From assembly GCA_900317885.1 (NCBI GenBank), contig ONIM01000004.1, positions 19,443 through 83,442 of the forward strand: 64,000 nt of DNA, given 5' to 3'. Positions 35,552 through 44,661 of this stretch are shown one piece after another (position 1 is the stretch's first letter; every line of letters begins with the position of its first letter). A model generated the notes under the pieces. That model did not search any database. It was given only the letters and a program-made list of their open reading frames with translations, and had not been told where the DNA came from. Source of the stretch: an uncultured Bacteroidales bacterium. Lineage in GTDB: Bacteria > Bacteroidota > Bacteroidia > Bacteroidales > Paludibacteraceae. A program made the position numbers and the translations under genes.

Positions 35552-36674
35552 TTACTTTGTCCTTACCTTGGCTTTGACCGTCGGTTGACGTCGCAGGTCT
35601 GACCTCCGTCGTTTCACCGTCGGGATTGACTGCTAATTTCTTATACTTCTTTTGTCGTTGTTCCCATCGCTCGCGTGCATACTGCTGCATGTCGATGACC
35701 GTGTCGTTTTCGTCGATGATCTCCAGACCGAAAATTGTCTCGATGATGTCCTCCAGTGTCAGGATGCCGACGAACATGCCGTATTCATCGATGACCTGGG
35801 CTATCTGGCTCTTCTGCTTGAGCATGGAATCAAAGATCGTACCGAGCGTGAGGTCCTGATCGAAAGCCGGCAATGGGCGTTTGATGCTGCCTAAGGTCTT
35901 ACGGAAGTGATCCTCCGTGAGGTCCTCCAAGGCATCGTTTCGCAGGATGTAGCCGGTGATATACTCCGGCGCTTCGGGTTTGTAGAGCGGAATGCGGGAG
36001 AAATGGTCGTACTCGTCGTTGTCGTAGTAGGCGCGGAGGGTCATGTTCTCCGGTGCTATCTTCGCCACCACACGCGGCGTCATGACATCGTAGGCGTGGA
36101 TGGAGTCGAGCCGCATGAGATTGGAGAAGATCTTATTCTCGTCCTCGTCCACCACTCCTTCTTCCTCGCCGACATTCACCATCGCCAAGACCTCTTCGCG
36201 GCTGACAGAGGGGTCATCTTCGTTGTCGGGGACCATGCGGGAGATGAGTTCGACGAGCCATACCAAGGGGTACAGCACGAAGATCAGGACCCGGATAACG
36301 CGTGCGGTAAAGCCCATGAGTTCGCGCCAGTAGGTCGTGCCGATAACTTTCGGGATGATCTCTCCGAAAAAGAGGATGAGGATGGTGGTGATGGCGGATA
36401 TGAGTCCGAACCACTTGCTGCCGAAGACCGCGGTTGCCTGCATACCTACGCCAGCCGCTCCGATGGTGTTGGCGATAGTATTCAGCGAGAGGATCGCCGC
36501 TAAGGGGCGACCCGTATCTTCCTTGTACGCGCTCATCAGTTTCGCGGGCGCGTAGCCTTCCTCCTCGCGGAGGTTAATATAACTGAGCGACGTGGACATC
36601 AGTACCGACTCCAGAACGGAGCACAGAAAACTGACGGCCATTGCGCCAATCAAAAACAATAGTAATAATCCCAT
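35523..36674 (-). CDS. CNNM/CBS-domain membrane protein (hemolysin C family)
   Basis: 383 residues. The N-terminal CNNM membrane domain (~1-180; [35 protein letters not shown]) is followed by a CBS pair (~195-330; [67 protein letters not shown]). The CorC_HlyC C-terminal domain of many relatives is missing and replaced by a charged low-complexity tail. The family is linked to divalent cation (Mg/Co) transport. First gene of the CNNM-smpB-gpmI operon. Confidence 0.88.
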   Translation of the reverse strand: MGLLLLFLIGAMAVSFLCSVLESVLMSTSLSYINLREEEGYAPAKLMSAYKEDTGRPLAAILSLNTIANTIGAAGVGMQATAVFGSKWFGLISAITTILILFFGEIIPKVIGTTYWRELMGFTARVIRVLIFVLYPLVWLVELISRMVPDNEDDPSVSREEVLAMVNVGEEEGVVDEDENKIFSNLMRLDSIHAYDVMTPRVVAKIAPENMTLRAYYDNDEYDHFSRIPLYKPEAPEYITGYILRNDALEDLTEDHFRKTLGSIKRPLPAFDQDLTLGTIFDSMLKQKSQIAQVIDEYGMFVGILTLEDIIETIFGLEIIDENDTVIDMQQYARERWEQRQKKYKKLAVNPDGETTEVRPATSTDGQSQGKDKVNEEQDQHTD

Positions 36675-36690
36675 AATGCAAAAATTCGTG

Positions 36691-36722
36691 CAAAGGTACT
36701 GCTTTTTTCTGATATATGCAAA
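36691..36722 (-). promoter_or_regulatory. Promoter of CNNM-smpB-gpmI
   Basis: Minus-strand TTTG (36719-36722), 20 bases, TACCTTTG (36691-36698). Confidence 0.8.
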
Positions 36723-36739
36723 TGCACGAGAAAAAAAAT

Positions 36740-37204
36740 TTACTTAATCACAACGAGAGATGGGATAAAGGGATTGTCATAAGTGCCGAGGTTGTCATCG
36801 CTCTTGTACGGGAAAGCGTCCTTCTGCTCGAAGATATTTTTATAATGCGTGGAGTAATAGCGGAGCGTGACCATTCCTTCCGAATCGGACATATAGAGGT
36901 AGAAGATTCCATCCTGGGGCGCTTTTACGCCGATGCAGGTCTCCCCGATAAATGCAGCCAGGAGGTCATTCTCGTTGAGGACGAAGTCCGCTGCGATATT
37001 CGGGTATTGCGCCTTGAGATCCACTTTGACTACTGCTGTCATGGATGAGGTCATGTCTGATTTCTCCGGAGCCGTCCAAACGGGGCGTGCCTTATTGGAG
37101 ACGAAGGTCTCCGGGGCTTGCTCTTGGTCTTTCTTGCAACCCGAGAAGAGCATCAGCATTATCATACTCAGAGAGTAGAGCGCGAAAATAAACGATTTCT
37201 TCAT
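36740..37204 (-). CDS. Small lipoprotein, unknown function
   Basis: 154 residues with a lipobox (SMIMLMLFSGC). The mature domain has NENDLLAAFIGETCIGVKAPQDGIFYLYMSDSEGMVTLRYYSTHYKNIF and ends LGTYDNPFIPSLVVIK. A similar LAAFVG.EC.GV pattern occurs in modules of larger Bacteroidetes surface proteins (from memory). Probably outer-membrane anchored. It stands alone with its own promoter. Confidence 0.75.
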   Translation of the reverse strand: MKKSFIFALYSLSMIMLMLFSGCKKDQEQAPETFVSNKARPVWTAPEKSDMTSSMTAVVKVDLKAQYPNIAADFVLNENDLLAAFIGETCIGVKAPQDGIFYLYMSDSEGMVTLRYYSTHYKNIFEQKDAFPYKSDDNLGTYDNPFIPSLVVIK

Positions 37205-37249
37205 ATAGATATTTTATTAATTATTTACCAAGCTTTTGTTTGACTTCCC

Positions 37250-37300
37250 TCTCCCGTGATAGGGGTGGTACCACCGCCGCTGGCAGCGAGCCTACAATAT
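37250..37300. repeat. Palindromic element upstream of the lipoprotein gene
   Basis: CCTCTCCC, GATAGGGG, a perfect GGTGGTACCACC, then GCCGCTGGCAGCG in series. It resembles the CCCTCCCC-type insertions in the NRPS gene. Confidence 0.5.
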
Positions 37301-37347
37301 GATATCACCGTTAACTTCATTTTTCTTCACAAAACCCTTTGCGGCTG

Positions 37348-37377
37348 CAAAGGTACTGCTTTTTTTTGAGATATGCA
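37348..37377 (-). promoter_or_regulatory. Promoter of the small lipoprotein
   Basis: Minus-strand TTG (37375-37377), 19 bases, TACCTTTG (37348-37355). The leader is about 140 bases and contains the palindromic element. Confidence 0.72.
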
Positions 37378-37395
37378 AGGAAAATCGGAGATTCT

Positions 37396-37422
37396 TAGTC
37401 GAAAGTAGAAAGCAGAAAGATC
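37396..37422. repeat. GTCGAAAGTAGAAAGCAGAAAG repeat, intergenic copy
   Basis: Third copy of the GAAAG family (also 2281-2328 and 18791-18820), located just downstream of the NRPS stop. Confidence 0.65.
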
Positions 37423-37430
37423 AGAAATAT

Positions 37431-40400
37431 TTACTCATCGAAAAATCCTAATTGTGAAATAGCTGTTAACATTCTATTGACGTAGGCGCTATCGGGCGCG
37501 GACCAGCGGAAGCCGAGACGAAGGAGGACAGCAGAGGTATAGCGGTTGTCGCGCTCGATCGTGACCGCCTTCTGGCCGTGGGTCATATCCTGATACGCCA
37601 AGAGAGCGGACATGAGGCTCGCTTTCTTCGGATCCTGACTGGCTTCGAGGATCGCTTGCCGGAACTCGTCCTCCTCGACGTAACGGATGGACTTACCGAT
37701 CTTCTCAAAGCCCGCAAGGATATCGCCCAAGAGGTCGGTATGGTTGTTGAAGGGCTGGAAGACATTACATTCTTTCGGCGTGGAGGCAAGCAGCACGACA
37801 GCTTTTGCCGTCTCGTTCACCGGCGAGAACTCCGCCGGCGAATCGTATTCGTCTATCGGGCAGCAGCCGAGGGTGGAGAACACTTTGAGACGCCCCATGT
37901 AACTGTTGGATTGGAAGTTCGCCTGGAACTCACCGTCGTAGCTACGCGCAGCAAGGTTGCCGACACGCATGATCTTAGCGTTCAGGCCGTGACGCGCGAC
38001 GGCATCGAGGATGACACGTTCGGCGAGGAACTTCGACCGCATATAGCGGTTATCGAGGAACTGACCGAAGTACAGCAAGCGTTCCGACAGTTCGGGTACC
38101 GCCTTGCCGTCACCGCGATCTACCCAAATCTCGCCGACGGAAGTGGTAGATATATGGATGAGTCGTGCGCCGGTCTTGAGACAGAACTCCACGCAGCGCT
38201 CTGCGCCGCCGATATTTACCTGCTCGATGTCATCGGTCTTGGAGAAGTGCTTGACGTTGGCTGCGCAGTTGAAGACGGTATCAATCAGACCGTCCTTCGG
38301 ACTGACAGAGATTTCGCTTGTGACATCGCCGTTGACGACGAAGAGGCGGGAACCGAAGAGCTCATCAAAACGTCGGTCGAAATAGTAGAAGAGCAAGTTA
38401 CGCAGACGTCGTTGCGCATCTTGCTGGTCTTTACCGCGAACAAGACAGGTGATGGTCTTGGCATCGGAGTCAATCAGCTCGCGCAGGACATGAATGCCGA
38501 GATAACCGGTAGCACCGGTGAGCAGCACGTTGCCTAAGTCCTGACGCTCGCCGCGGAGGAAAGTATTGAGGTTATTGCGCTGCAGAATCGCATCGATGCC
38601 GGAGTAATCGAAGTTATTTTCATCGGTTACGGGTGAGGGGTTACCGGTTACGGGTGCTTCGCCCGAGAGGAATTGTGCCAAGAGACGCGGCGTAGGATGG
38701 GTGAAGATATCGCCGTAGGCAACATGCTTACCGGCTTTGTCCGCTTCGATGATGACGCGGGTGACCATGAGGGACGTACCGCCGAGTTCAAAGAAGTTAT
38801 CCGTGGCACCTATCTTATCCTGATTGAGGATGGATGCAAAGATGTCGCAGAAGAGCCGCTCGTTGTCGTTAGCCGGTGCTACGTAGTCGCGGTCGGTGTC
38901 GGTGAGCTGCGGAGCAGGCAGCGCACGTTTGTTCACTTTCTGGTTCTGGTTCAGCGGAATGACGTCGATCTGCATGATCGAAGCCGGCACCATGTACGGC
39001 GGTTTGCGATCACGGATGAAGGCATTGAGTGCCTGGATGTCCATCTTGGTGTCGCTGACGATATAGGCAGCGATGAACTTACCTCCGTTGGGGTAATCAA
39101 AAGCCTGCACGGTAGCGTCGTTGATGCCGGGGAACTCGCGGATGACGGCTTCTACCTCTTTGAGTTCGATACGGAACCCGCGGATCTTGACCTGACCGTC
39201 CTGCCGACCGACAAACTGGATATTGCCGTCTGCGAGGTAACGCACGACGTCGCCGGTGCGATAGCAACGGAGATTATTCCAGTCGATATAGGTCTCGGCG
39301 GTCTTGTCGGGACGATTGAGGTAACCGCGGCTGACCTGCGGACCGGAAACAAGCAGCTCGCCTATAGCGCCTACGGGCACACGATGGAGGTCCTTATCAA
39401 CGATGAAGAGCCGGAAGTTATCCAGGGGTTTGCCGATCGGGATATTCTTCTCCTGCTCGTGTATCGGATAGGTCGTGGTGAAGATGGTACACTCGGTCGG
39501 ACCGTACGCGTTATGAAGCAGATAGTTAGCCGGCGGCGCGATGGTCGCAAGTTTCTCTCCTCCCACAGACAAGTGCTTGAGGGAGTGGTTGTCGCAGTTC
39601 TGCGCAAACTGATAGCCCACCTGGGTCGTCATGAAGGAGTGGGTGATGCCTTCCGCCTCGAAGTAATGATTGAGGTCCGGCAGGTTCAGACGGATATCTT
39701 CGCCGATGATATAGACGGCAGCTCCGCATGTGAGCGCCGGGTACATATCCATCATGTTCGCATCGAAGCCGTACGAAGCATATGCCGCCACTTTGTCTCC
39801 GGCATGGAGATCGTAGTAACGATGGTACCAATGACAGAACGCCACGAGATTGCGATGCTCGAGTTGGCAGCCTTTGGGCACGCCGGTGGAACCGGAGGTA
39901 TAGAGGAGGATGAATAAATCCGATGGGGAAGCCTCACCCCAACCCTCCCCTGAAGGGAAGGGAGTTTTGACTTCTGCTAACTCTTTGGTCAGGAGGACGG
40001 GGCCGGAGTATTCAAAAAAGCCCCTCTCGGCGGAGGCGGCCGTTCTCCCCGTTCCGTCGGGGAGACACTCCGCGTCGGCAATGAGGAGGGAAGCGGACGC
40101 ATCCTTCATCATGAAGTTCAGTCGTTCAGCCGGATAAGACGGGTCAAGCGGCTGGTAGGCACAACCGGCTTTGAGGGCAGCCAAGGAAGCGACTACCATC
40201 CATTCGGAGCGGTTGATGAGGATAGAAACGACAGGCTCGGAGCTTCGCTCATCTGAGATTGGAGATTGGAGATTGAGCACTTCGCAGATCCGTGCAGCGA
40301 TAGCGTCCGTGCGGGTGTCCACCTCTTTGTAGGTGAGGCGGACGTCGTGATAGACGACGGCGAGGTTATCGGGCGTCTCAGCCGCTTGTTTACGGAAGAG

Positions 40401-43385
40401 CGAGACGATAGTCTGGGTGTCGTCATAAGGCATGTCGGTCTGGTTGAAGGAGTCGAGGACGGCAGTCTGCGCTTCGTTGAGGAGCGAGATGGAACGCAGA
40501 GGTGCGGTGGTGTTTGCCGCAAAAGCCTGCACGGCGTTTGCCACCGACTGCGCGAGGTTGGTGATGAGCGCTTCGCTGTACCAGCCGTTGTCGTACTCGA
40601 CGGCAATAGAGGGCACGCCGTCCATGGGCATGATATAAAACGCGATCTTGAATTTCGGCACGTTCTGCTCCATGGTCTCGTCGGCGAAAACGGGTTTGCC
40701 GAAGACGGAGTAGGAGCTGAGCACGCCCATCTGGTAAGCGAACATGATCTCTGCCTTGAGGTCATAATCCGCTGCCACGCGTGCAAAGGGGTAGTCCTCG
40801 TGGGCGAGCGTTTGCTCGAAGGACTGCGCGTTCTCGCGGACGAACTCCTCAACCATCTGGTTCGCTATCTTCGTTGTCAGCGCAAGGGTGTTGACGAACA
40901 TACCCATGGTGTTGTTGACGCGGAGGTTGCTTCGTCCGTTGGAGATGGTAGTGATGCAGACATCATCTGTTCCTGCAAAACGCGCCAAGGAATAATAGAC
41001 TGCACTCAGCAGCACTGCCGCCGGCGTCACGCCTAATTGGGCCGCATATTTCTCTGCCGTAGGCATGTCGAAAGGTACGCAGACGCGTCCGTTCTCGCCC
41101 TGGGGGATGGCGTTGGTGAGGTCCGGTTGGATCTCGGTGACACTCTCGATGCCGGTGAGACGCTCGGCGAAGAAGGCCTCAGCAGCCTTGAAGGATTCGC
41201 CATTTTCTGCAGCTTTCTGCTCCGCCACGAACTGCGGATACGAGCACATCTCGGGTTCGATCTCTTTGCCTTCGAGCAGGTCGCATATCTCATGGATGAA
41301 GAGGTCGTACGAGGCACCGTCGCAAACGAGGTGGTGGATGTCGCTCAGGAGATAGAGGTGCTGCTCCGTGCGCACGATGACGAAACGGAAGAGCAGGTCT
41401 TTCTGCAGGTTGAACGGCTGTACGAACTCATGCTTGAAAGCGTCCATCTGCGCCTCTTCGAGTGCTTTCTCGGGTACGTCGATGGCTGCTTCGTTCATTT
41501 GTTGGGTGTCGATGGTCTGGATGACCTCGGCTTCCCGGGTGGCAAAATGCACGAAGAGTTCGGAGTGGTTGAGTACTGCCTTGCGCACCGCTTGCTGCAA
41601 TGCGTCGGTCTCTACGTCCAAAGGCATCTGAGTACAGATCGGCACGTTATAGAGTGTGGAGGTCGGGTTCTTCATGCACTCGAAATAGACGCCGAGTTGG
41701 GCGAAGCTCAAGCCTACCCCCGTCCCCTCCCTAAAAGGAGGGGTGGTTTGTGCGTCGCTTTCTCCCTTCCCTTTAGGGGAGGGTTGGGGAGAGGCTACTA
41801 ATTGCGTCAGTATCTCATTCTCGATGGCTTGGAGGGTGATGCCTTTGGTCATCTGTTTGGCATCGAGTTGGATGCCGAAACGCTTGTATATCTGGGTTGC
41901 TAACTTGATGGCAGCGATGGAAGAGAGACCCATGTAACGGAGGTCGGTCGTGATGCCGAACTCCTCCATGTTGACAATCTTCGCGATGATATCGTGCAGT
42001 TCTTGTTCGAGGACATTGAGCGGAGCCGCAGCCACAGCCTCCTCTACTTCGGGCTTGGGCGCCTCCGGCTTCGGCAGGGCACGTTTATCGACTTTCTGGT
42101 TCGGGTTGAGGGGTATAGCGTCAATCTGCATTGTCACCGCGGGCACCATGTACGGCGGTTTGCTGTCGCCGATGAAGGCATTGAGTTCGTCGATGTTGAT
42201 CTTCTCGTCGCTGACGACATAGGCAGCGATGAACTTACCTCCGTCGGGATAGTCGAAAGCCTGCACGGTAGCATCTTTGATGCCGGGGAACTCACGGATG
42301 ATGGCTTCGACCTCTTTTAGTTCGATACGGAACCCACGGATCTTCACCTGTCCGTCCCTTCTGCCGACGAACTCGATGTTTCCGTCCTCGCGGTAGTGAA
42401 CGATATCGCCGGTCTTGTAGCAACGCAGGCCGTTCCAATCGACGAAGACCTCTGCGGTCTTCTCGGGTTGGTTGAGGTATCCGAGCGACACCTGCGGTCC
42501 GGCTACATAGAGCTCGCCGTCCGTGCCGGTCGGTACTTCTTTGCCGTCCTGTCCCACGACGATGAGTCGCGTGCCGTTCGTATTGGCTTTGCCGATAGGT
42601 ATATTGGGCTCGTTCTGGGTCACGAAGAAACTGCTGACATAGACGGTACACTCCGTCGGACCGTAGCAGTTCATCAACTTATAAGAAGGCGGATCGAGGC
42701 TAATCAGTTTCTCGCCGCCCGTACCGAGCCACTGCAAGCCCGGGATGTCGGGGTAATTGAGCACGAGTTGCGTTGCCATCTGGGTGGTCATGAAGCAGTG
42801 GGTAATGTGCTCGTCTTGGATATATTGGTTGAGCCCCTCCAGGTCAAAACGGATCTCGTCGCCTACGATGCAGATGGTGGCGCCGGCTTTGACGCAGCAC
42901 CAGAGGTCCATCTGGAAGGCATCGAAGCCGTAACCGGCGTAGGTGGCGTACTTGCTTTGCGGAGTCAAGCCGATGGCCTGGACATGGAAATCAAGGAAGG
43001 CTAAGATATTCGCCTCGCTGAGCATGACGCCCTTGGGGATACCGGTGGTACCGGAGGTATAGAGCAGCACAAAAGCGTCGTCGCCGTCGTACTTGGAGGC
43101 ATCCTCCCGCATGTAGTTCAATCGCTCTTCGGGATAAGAGCCATCCAGCGGCATGGCGGTCAGACCTGCCTTGGCGATAGCGAGAGGCACGATGACCATC
43201 TGTTCGTTACGGGGCACGATGAACGCTGCCACTTTGTCGCCGCAACGGGTGACATACTGCGGATCGAGGGTGTCTGACAGGCGGTCCGCCTCCGCGAAAG
43301 TGATGCGTTTGTCACCGGCGATGCAGAAGATGTCATTCGGCCGCTCGGCTACGTGTTTTTTGAAGTATTCGATTAAGTGTTTCAT
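37431..43385 (-). CDS. Two-module nonribosomal peptide synthetase with terminal reductase (A-T-C-A-T-R)
   Basis: 1984 residues. A1 (~1-435): LLYTSGTTGIPKGVML, CYGPTE, ELYVAGPQVSLGYLN, YKTGD, GQVKIRGFRIE. T1 (~450-525): Ser in YMGLSSIAAI. C (~562-980): HHLVCDGASYD, complete. A2 (~1000-1480): LLYTSGSTGVPKG, NAYGPTECTIF, YRTGD. T2 (~1498-1568): FFELGGTSLMVTRV. R (~1600-1984): VLLTGATGYLGIHVL NAD(P)H site, STTSVGE and YMRSKFLAE catalytic Tyr/Lys. No TE, no starter C domain. Module 1 should load amino acid 1 with a free amine, module 2 adds amino acid 2, and R releases a dipeptide aldehyde. A1 lacks ~40 residues between its A2 and A3 motifs. At least five repeat insertions lie in linkers or loops. 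Substrates are not called. Confidence 0.92.
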   Translation of the reverse strand: MKHLIEYFKKHVAERPNDIFCIAGDKRITFAEADRLSDTLDPQYVTRCGDKVAAFIVPRNEQMVIVPLAIAKAGLTAMPLDGSYPEERLNYMREDASKYDGDDAFVLLYTSGTTGIPKGVMLSEANILAFLDFHVQAIGLTPQSKYATYAGYGFDAFQMDLWCCVKAGATICIVGDEIRFDLEGLNQYIQDEHITHCFMTTQMATQLVLNYPDIPGLQWLGTGGEKLISLDPPSYKLMNCYGPTECTVYVSSFFVTQNEPNIPIGKANTNGTRLIVVGQDGKEVPTGTDGELYVAGPQVSLGYLNQPEKTAEVFVDWNGLRCYKTGDIVHYREDGNIEFVGRRDGQVKIRGFRIELKEVEAIIREFPGIKDATVQAFDYPDGGKFIAAYVVSDEKINIDELNAFIGDSKPPYMVPAVTMQIDAIPLNPNQKVDKRALPKPEAPKPEVEEAVAAAPLNVLEQELHDIIAKIVNMEEFGITTDLRYMGLSSIAAIKLATQIYKRFGIQLDAKQMTKGITLQAIENEILTQLVASPQPSPKGKGESDAQTTPPFREGTGVGLSFAQLGVYFECMKNPTSTLYNVPICTQMPLDVETDALQQAVRKAVLNHSELFVHFATREAEVIQTIDTQQMNEAAIDVPEKALEEAQMDAFKHEFVQPFNLQKDLLFRFVIVRTEQHLYLLSDIHHLVCDGASYDLFIHEICDLLEGKEIEPEMCSYPQFVAEQKAAENGESFKAAEAFFAERLTGIESVTEIQPDLTNAIPQGENGRVCVPFDMPTAEKYAAQLGVTPAAVLLSAVYYSLARFAGTDDVCITTISNGRSNLRVNNTMGMFVNTLALTTKIANQMVEEFVRENAQSFEQTLAHEDYPFARVAADYDLKAEIMFAYQMGVLSSYSVFGKPVFADETMEQNVPKFKIAFYIMPMDGVPSIAVEYDNGWYSEALITNLAQSVANAVQAFAANTTAPLRSISLLNEAQTAVLDSFNQTDMPYDDTQTIVSLFRKQAAETPDNLAVVYHDVRLTYKEVDTRTDAIAARICEVLNLQSPISDERSSEPVVSILINRSEWMVVASLAALKAGCAYQPLDPSYPAERLNFMMKDASASLLIADAECLPDGTGRTAASAERGFFEYSGPVLLTKELAEVKTPFPSGEGWGEASPSDLFILLYTSGSTGVPKGCQLEHRNLVAFCHWYHRYYDLHAGDKVAAYASYGFDANMMDMYPALTCGAAVYIIGEDIRLNLPDLNHYFEAEGITHSFMTTQVGYQFAQNCDNHSLKHLSVGGEKLATIAPPANYLLHNAYGPTECTIFTTTYPIHEQEKNIPIGKPLDNFRLFIVDKDLHRVPVGAIGELLVSGPQVSRGYLNRPDKTAETYIDWNNLRCYRTGDVVRYLADGNIQFVGRQDGQVKIRGFRIELKEVEAVIREFPGINDATVQAFDYPNGGKFIAAYIVSDTKMDIQALNAFIRDRKPPYMVPASIMQIDVIPLNQNQKVNKRALPAPQLTDTDRDYVAPANDNERLFCDIFASILNQDKIGATDNFFELGGTSLMVTRVIIEADKAGKHVAYGDIFTHPTPRLLAQFLSGEAPVTGNPSPVTDENNFDYSGIDAILQRNNLNTFLRGERQDLGNVLLTGATGYLGIHVLRELIDSDAKTITCLVRGKDQQDAQRRLRNLLFYYFDRRFDELFGSRLFVVNGDVTSEISVSPKDGLIDTVFNCAANVKHFSKTDDIEQVNIGGAERCVEFCLKTGARLIHISTTSVGEIWVDRGDGKAVPELSERLLYFGQFLDNRYMRSKFLAERVILDAVARHGLNAKIMRVGNLAARSYDGEFQANFQSNSYMGRLKVFSTLGCCPIDEYDSPAEFSPVNETAKAVVLLASTPKECNVFQPFNNHTDLLGDILAGFEKIGKSIRYVEEDEFRQAILEASQDPKKASLMSALLAYQDMTHGQKAVTIERDNRYTSAVLLRLGFRWSAPDSAYVNRMLTAISQLGFFDE
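38625..38657. repeat. GGTTACGGGTGAGGGG repeat between T2 and R of the NRPS
   Basis: Two GGTTACGGGTG units flank AGGGGTTACC and encode APVTGNPSPVTDE. Copies of the same family occur at 43703-43729 (intergenic) and 44350-44385 (phosphatase gene). Confidence 0.75.
39929..39970. repeat. CCCTCCCCTGAAGGGAAGGG insertion in A2 of the NRPS
   Basis: Palindromic; encodes VKTPFPSGEGWGEASPS immediately before the A3 core motif. Confidence 0.75.
40021..40078. repeat. Second palindromic insertion in A2 of the NRPS
   Basis: CTCCCC, eight bases, GGGGAG, with a GGCGGAGGCGG flank. It encodes PDGTGRTAASAERGFF, which does not fit an adenylation domain. Confidence 0.65.
40250..40277. repeat. GAGATTGGAGATTGGAGATT tandem insertion in A2 of the NRPS
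   Basis: Three 8-base units encode NLQSPISDE; reverse-orientation relative of the rnhA insertion (1841-1882). Confidence 0.75.
41711..41796. repeat. Double palindromic insertion between T1 and C of the NRPS
   Basis: CCCCTCCCTAAAAGGAGGGG and CCCTTCCCTTTAGGGGAGGG follow each other and encode SPQPSPKGKGE and TPPFREGTGVGL in the T1-C linker. Confidence 0.8.
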
Positions 43386-43386
43386 T

Positions 43387-43689
43387 TTATTCTATCGTGA
43401 AAAGGTTATGAAAACCGCTCATGCGGAAGATATCGTCCACGTCCTCGTTGAGGTGGGTGATGCGAATCGAACCGCCTTTCGCCTCGGACTCGCGCTTGAG
43501 TTGCATGAAGAACCGCAAGCCGGCAGAAGAGATATACTCCAGCTGCTCACAATCGATCTCCAGCGCTTTGTCGGCCAGCGCCAACACTTGGTTCAGGTCC
43601 TCTACTTGGGTCGTGGTAACTGTCGTGTCGAGTTCGCCGATAAGGCAAACACGCGTCTCTTTGTCATTCGGAATAATGTTGATTTTCAT
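43387..43689 (-). CDS. STAS-domain anti-sigma-factor antagonist (RsbV-like)
   Basis: 100 residues from the ATG at 43689 (MKINIIPND); the frame extends to 43791, but that part is repeat-derived (RNPVTRNPL). STAS fold: RVCLIGELDTTVTTTQVEDL, and the phospho-acceptor Ser in LEIDCEQLEYISSAGLRFFMQL. In partner switching the dephosphorylated STAS protein binds the RsbW-type kinase. The stop is 1 base ahead of the NRPS ATG, so the two are tightly coupled. Confidence 0.9.
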   Translation of the reverse strand: MKINIIPNDKETRVCLIGELDTTVTTTQVEDLNQVLALADKALEIDCEQLEYISSAGLRFFMQLKRESEAKGGSIRITHLNEDVDDIFRMSGFHNLFTIE

Positions 43690-43702
43690 ATTGTGTAATT
43701 TT

Positions 43703-43729
43703 AAGGGGTTACGGGTTACGGGATTACGA
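43703..43729. repeat. GGTTACGGGTTACGGG intergenic repeat
   Basis: Between the RsbW-like and STAS genes. Same family as the insertions at 38625 and 44350. Confidence 0.65.
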
Positions 43730-44074
43730 ACTGATTTTCTTAACGAGGGTGAGGATGTTTTTGTCCTCGCTGCGCTCATAGTGTATCTCATCGACGAGTT
43801 GGCGGATGAGATGGATTCCCAGCCCTCCTACCTGTCTTTCGTCGGTCGCTTTGTCGTTGGGAATATGTGCCGTGGGGTCAAAGGCGATTCCGTCATCCGA
43901 TAACTGAATGCTGAATGCTGAATGCTGAATGCTGAGTACCATCTCTATCTCTGTCGCCCGGGAATAATGCAGAATATTCACGACCGCTTCTTCGGCTGCC
44001 ACCTCGAACTGCTTGAGGGCTTTCTTGCCGAGTCCGGCGCACATGCCGAAGGTATGTATTGTTCCTTTCAGCAC
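43724..44074 (-). CDS. RsbW-like anti-sigma / serine-kinase ATPase with internal repeat insertion
   Basis: 116 residues. HATPase_c signatures: Glu/Asn box in KQFEVAAEEAVVNILHYS, LSDDGIAFDPTAH, and GGLGIHLIRQLVDEIHYERSEDKNILTLVKK. A tandem GAATGCT repeat (43905-43935) encodes SIQHSAFSIQ directly before the DDG motif. The only start is GTG at 44074, just after an in-frame stop, and the domain lacks ~10-15 usual N-terminal residues, so the start region may be damaged. Expected to phosphorylate or bind the STAS protein. The phosphatase frame reads ~180 bases into it. Confidence 0.8.
   Translation of the reverse strand: MLKGTIHTFGMCAGLGKKALKQFEVAAEEAVVNILHYSRATEIEMVLSIQHSAFSIQLSDDGIAFDPTAHIPNDKATDERQVGGLGIHLIRQLVDEIHYERSEDKNILTLVKKISS
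43905..43935. repeat. GAATGCT tandem repeat inside the RsbW-like gene
   Basis: Four 7-base copies of TGAATGC in a row. Read in two frames they encode SIQHSAFSIQ (kinase) and QHSAFSIQHS (phosphatase tail). Confidence 0.8.
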
Positions 44075-44349
44075 ACGCCATTGTGAGGGGTCCTGTCTTG
44101 CGGATGGTCATGAGGGTGATATCATCCGTAGGTTCCGCTTTGCCCATGAAGCCTTTGATAGCGCCGTACAGGTCATCGCGAGTCGCCACGATCTCTGCCC
44201 ATCGCTCAAGTCCTAACATCTCCCGCTCGGGGTTACGGGCCTCGGTCACACCATCCGTATAAAGGACAAGGGTATCTCCTTCTCCGAGCATGCAACCTTG
44301 CTCCACGAACGAGTAATGTCCGTCAAAGCCCAGCGGGATATTCGGTTCA

Positions 44350-44385
44350 ACGGTGAGGGGTGAGGGGTTACCGGTTACGGGTGAG
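44350..44385. repeat. GGTTACGGGTGAG repeat inside the phosphatase gene
   Basis: Encodes YSPVTGNPSPLT; same family as 38625-38657. Confidence 0.7.
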
Positions 44386-44661
44386 TAGACAATCGGCGCG
44401 CAATGTCCGGCGTTGCAGTAAACCAACTCGCCCGTAGGGATGCGGAGGCGTCCGACAAAAGCTGTGACGAAAGTCAGGGAGGGGTTGTTCTCACTGAGGA
44501 CAGCGTTCATCTCCTCCATGATCTCTTTGGGTGAGTTAGCCCGCACGCCGGCAGCACGGAAGAGGTTCACCGCGGCACTCATGAAGATCGCCGCCGGCAC
44601 TCCTTTGCCGCTCACATCGCCGATGATGAACCATAACTCGTCTCCTTCGCGATGGAAGTCA

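Noticed and set aside
37431-43385. Siderophore synthetase
   Set aside because: No aryl-acid, hydroxamate or export/uptake genes nearby, and the terminal domain is a reductase. FeoB is 32 kb away.
43893-43945. Tandem GAATGCT units as a CRISPR-like array
   Set aside because: Units are 7 bases with no spacers and are translated; no cas genes are in the window.
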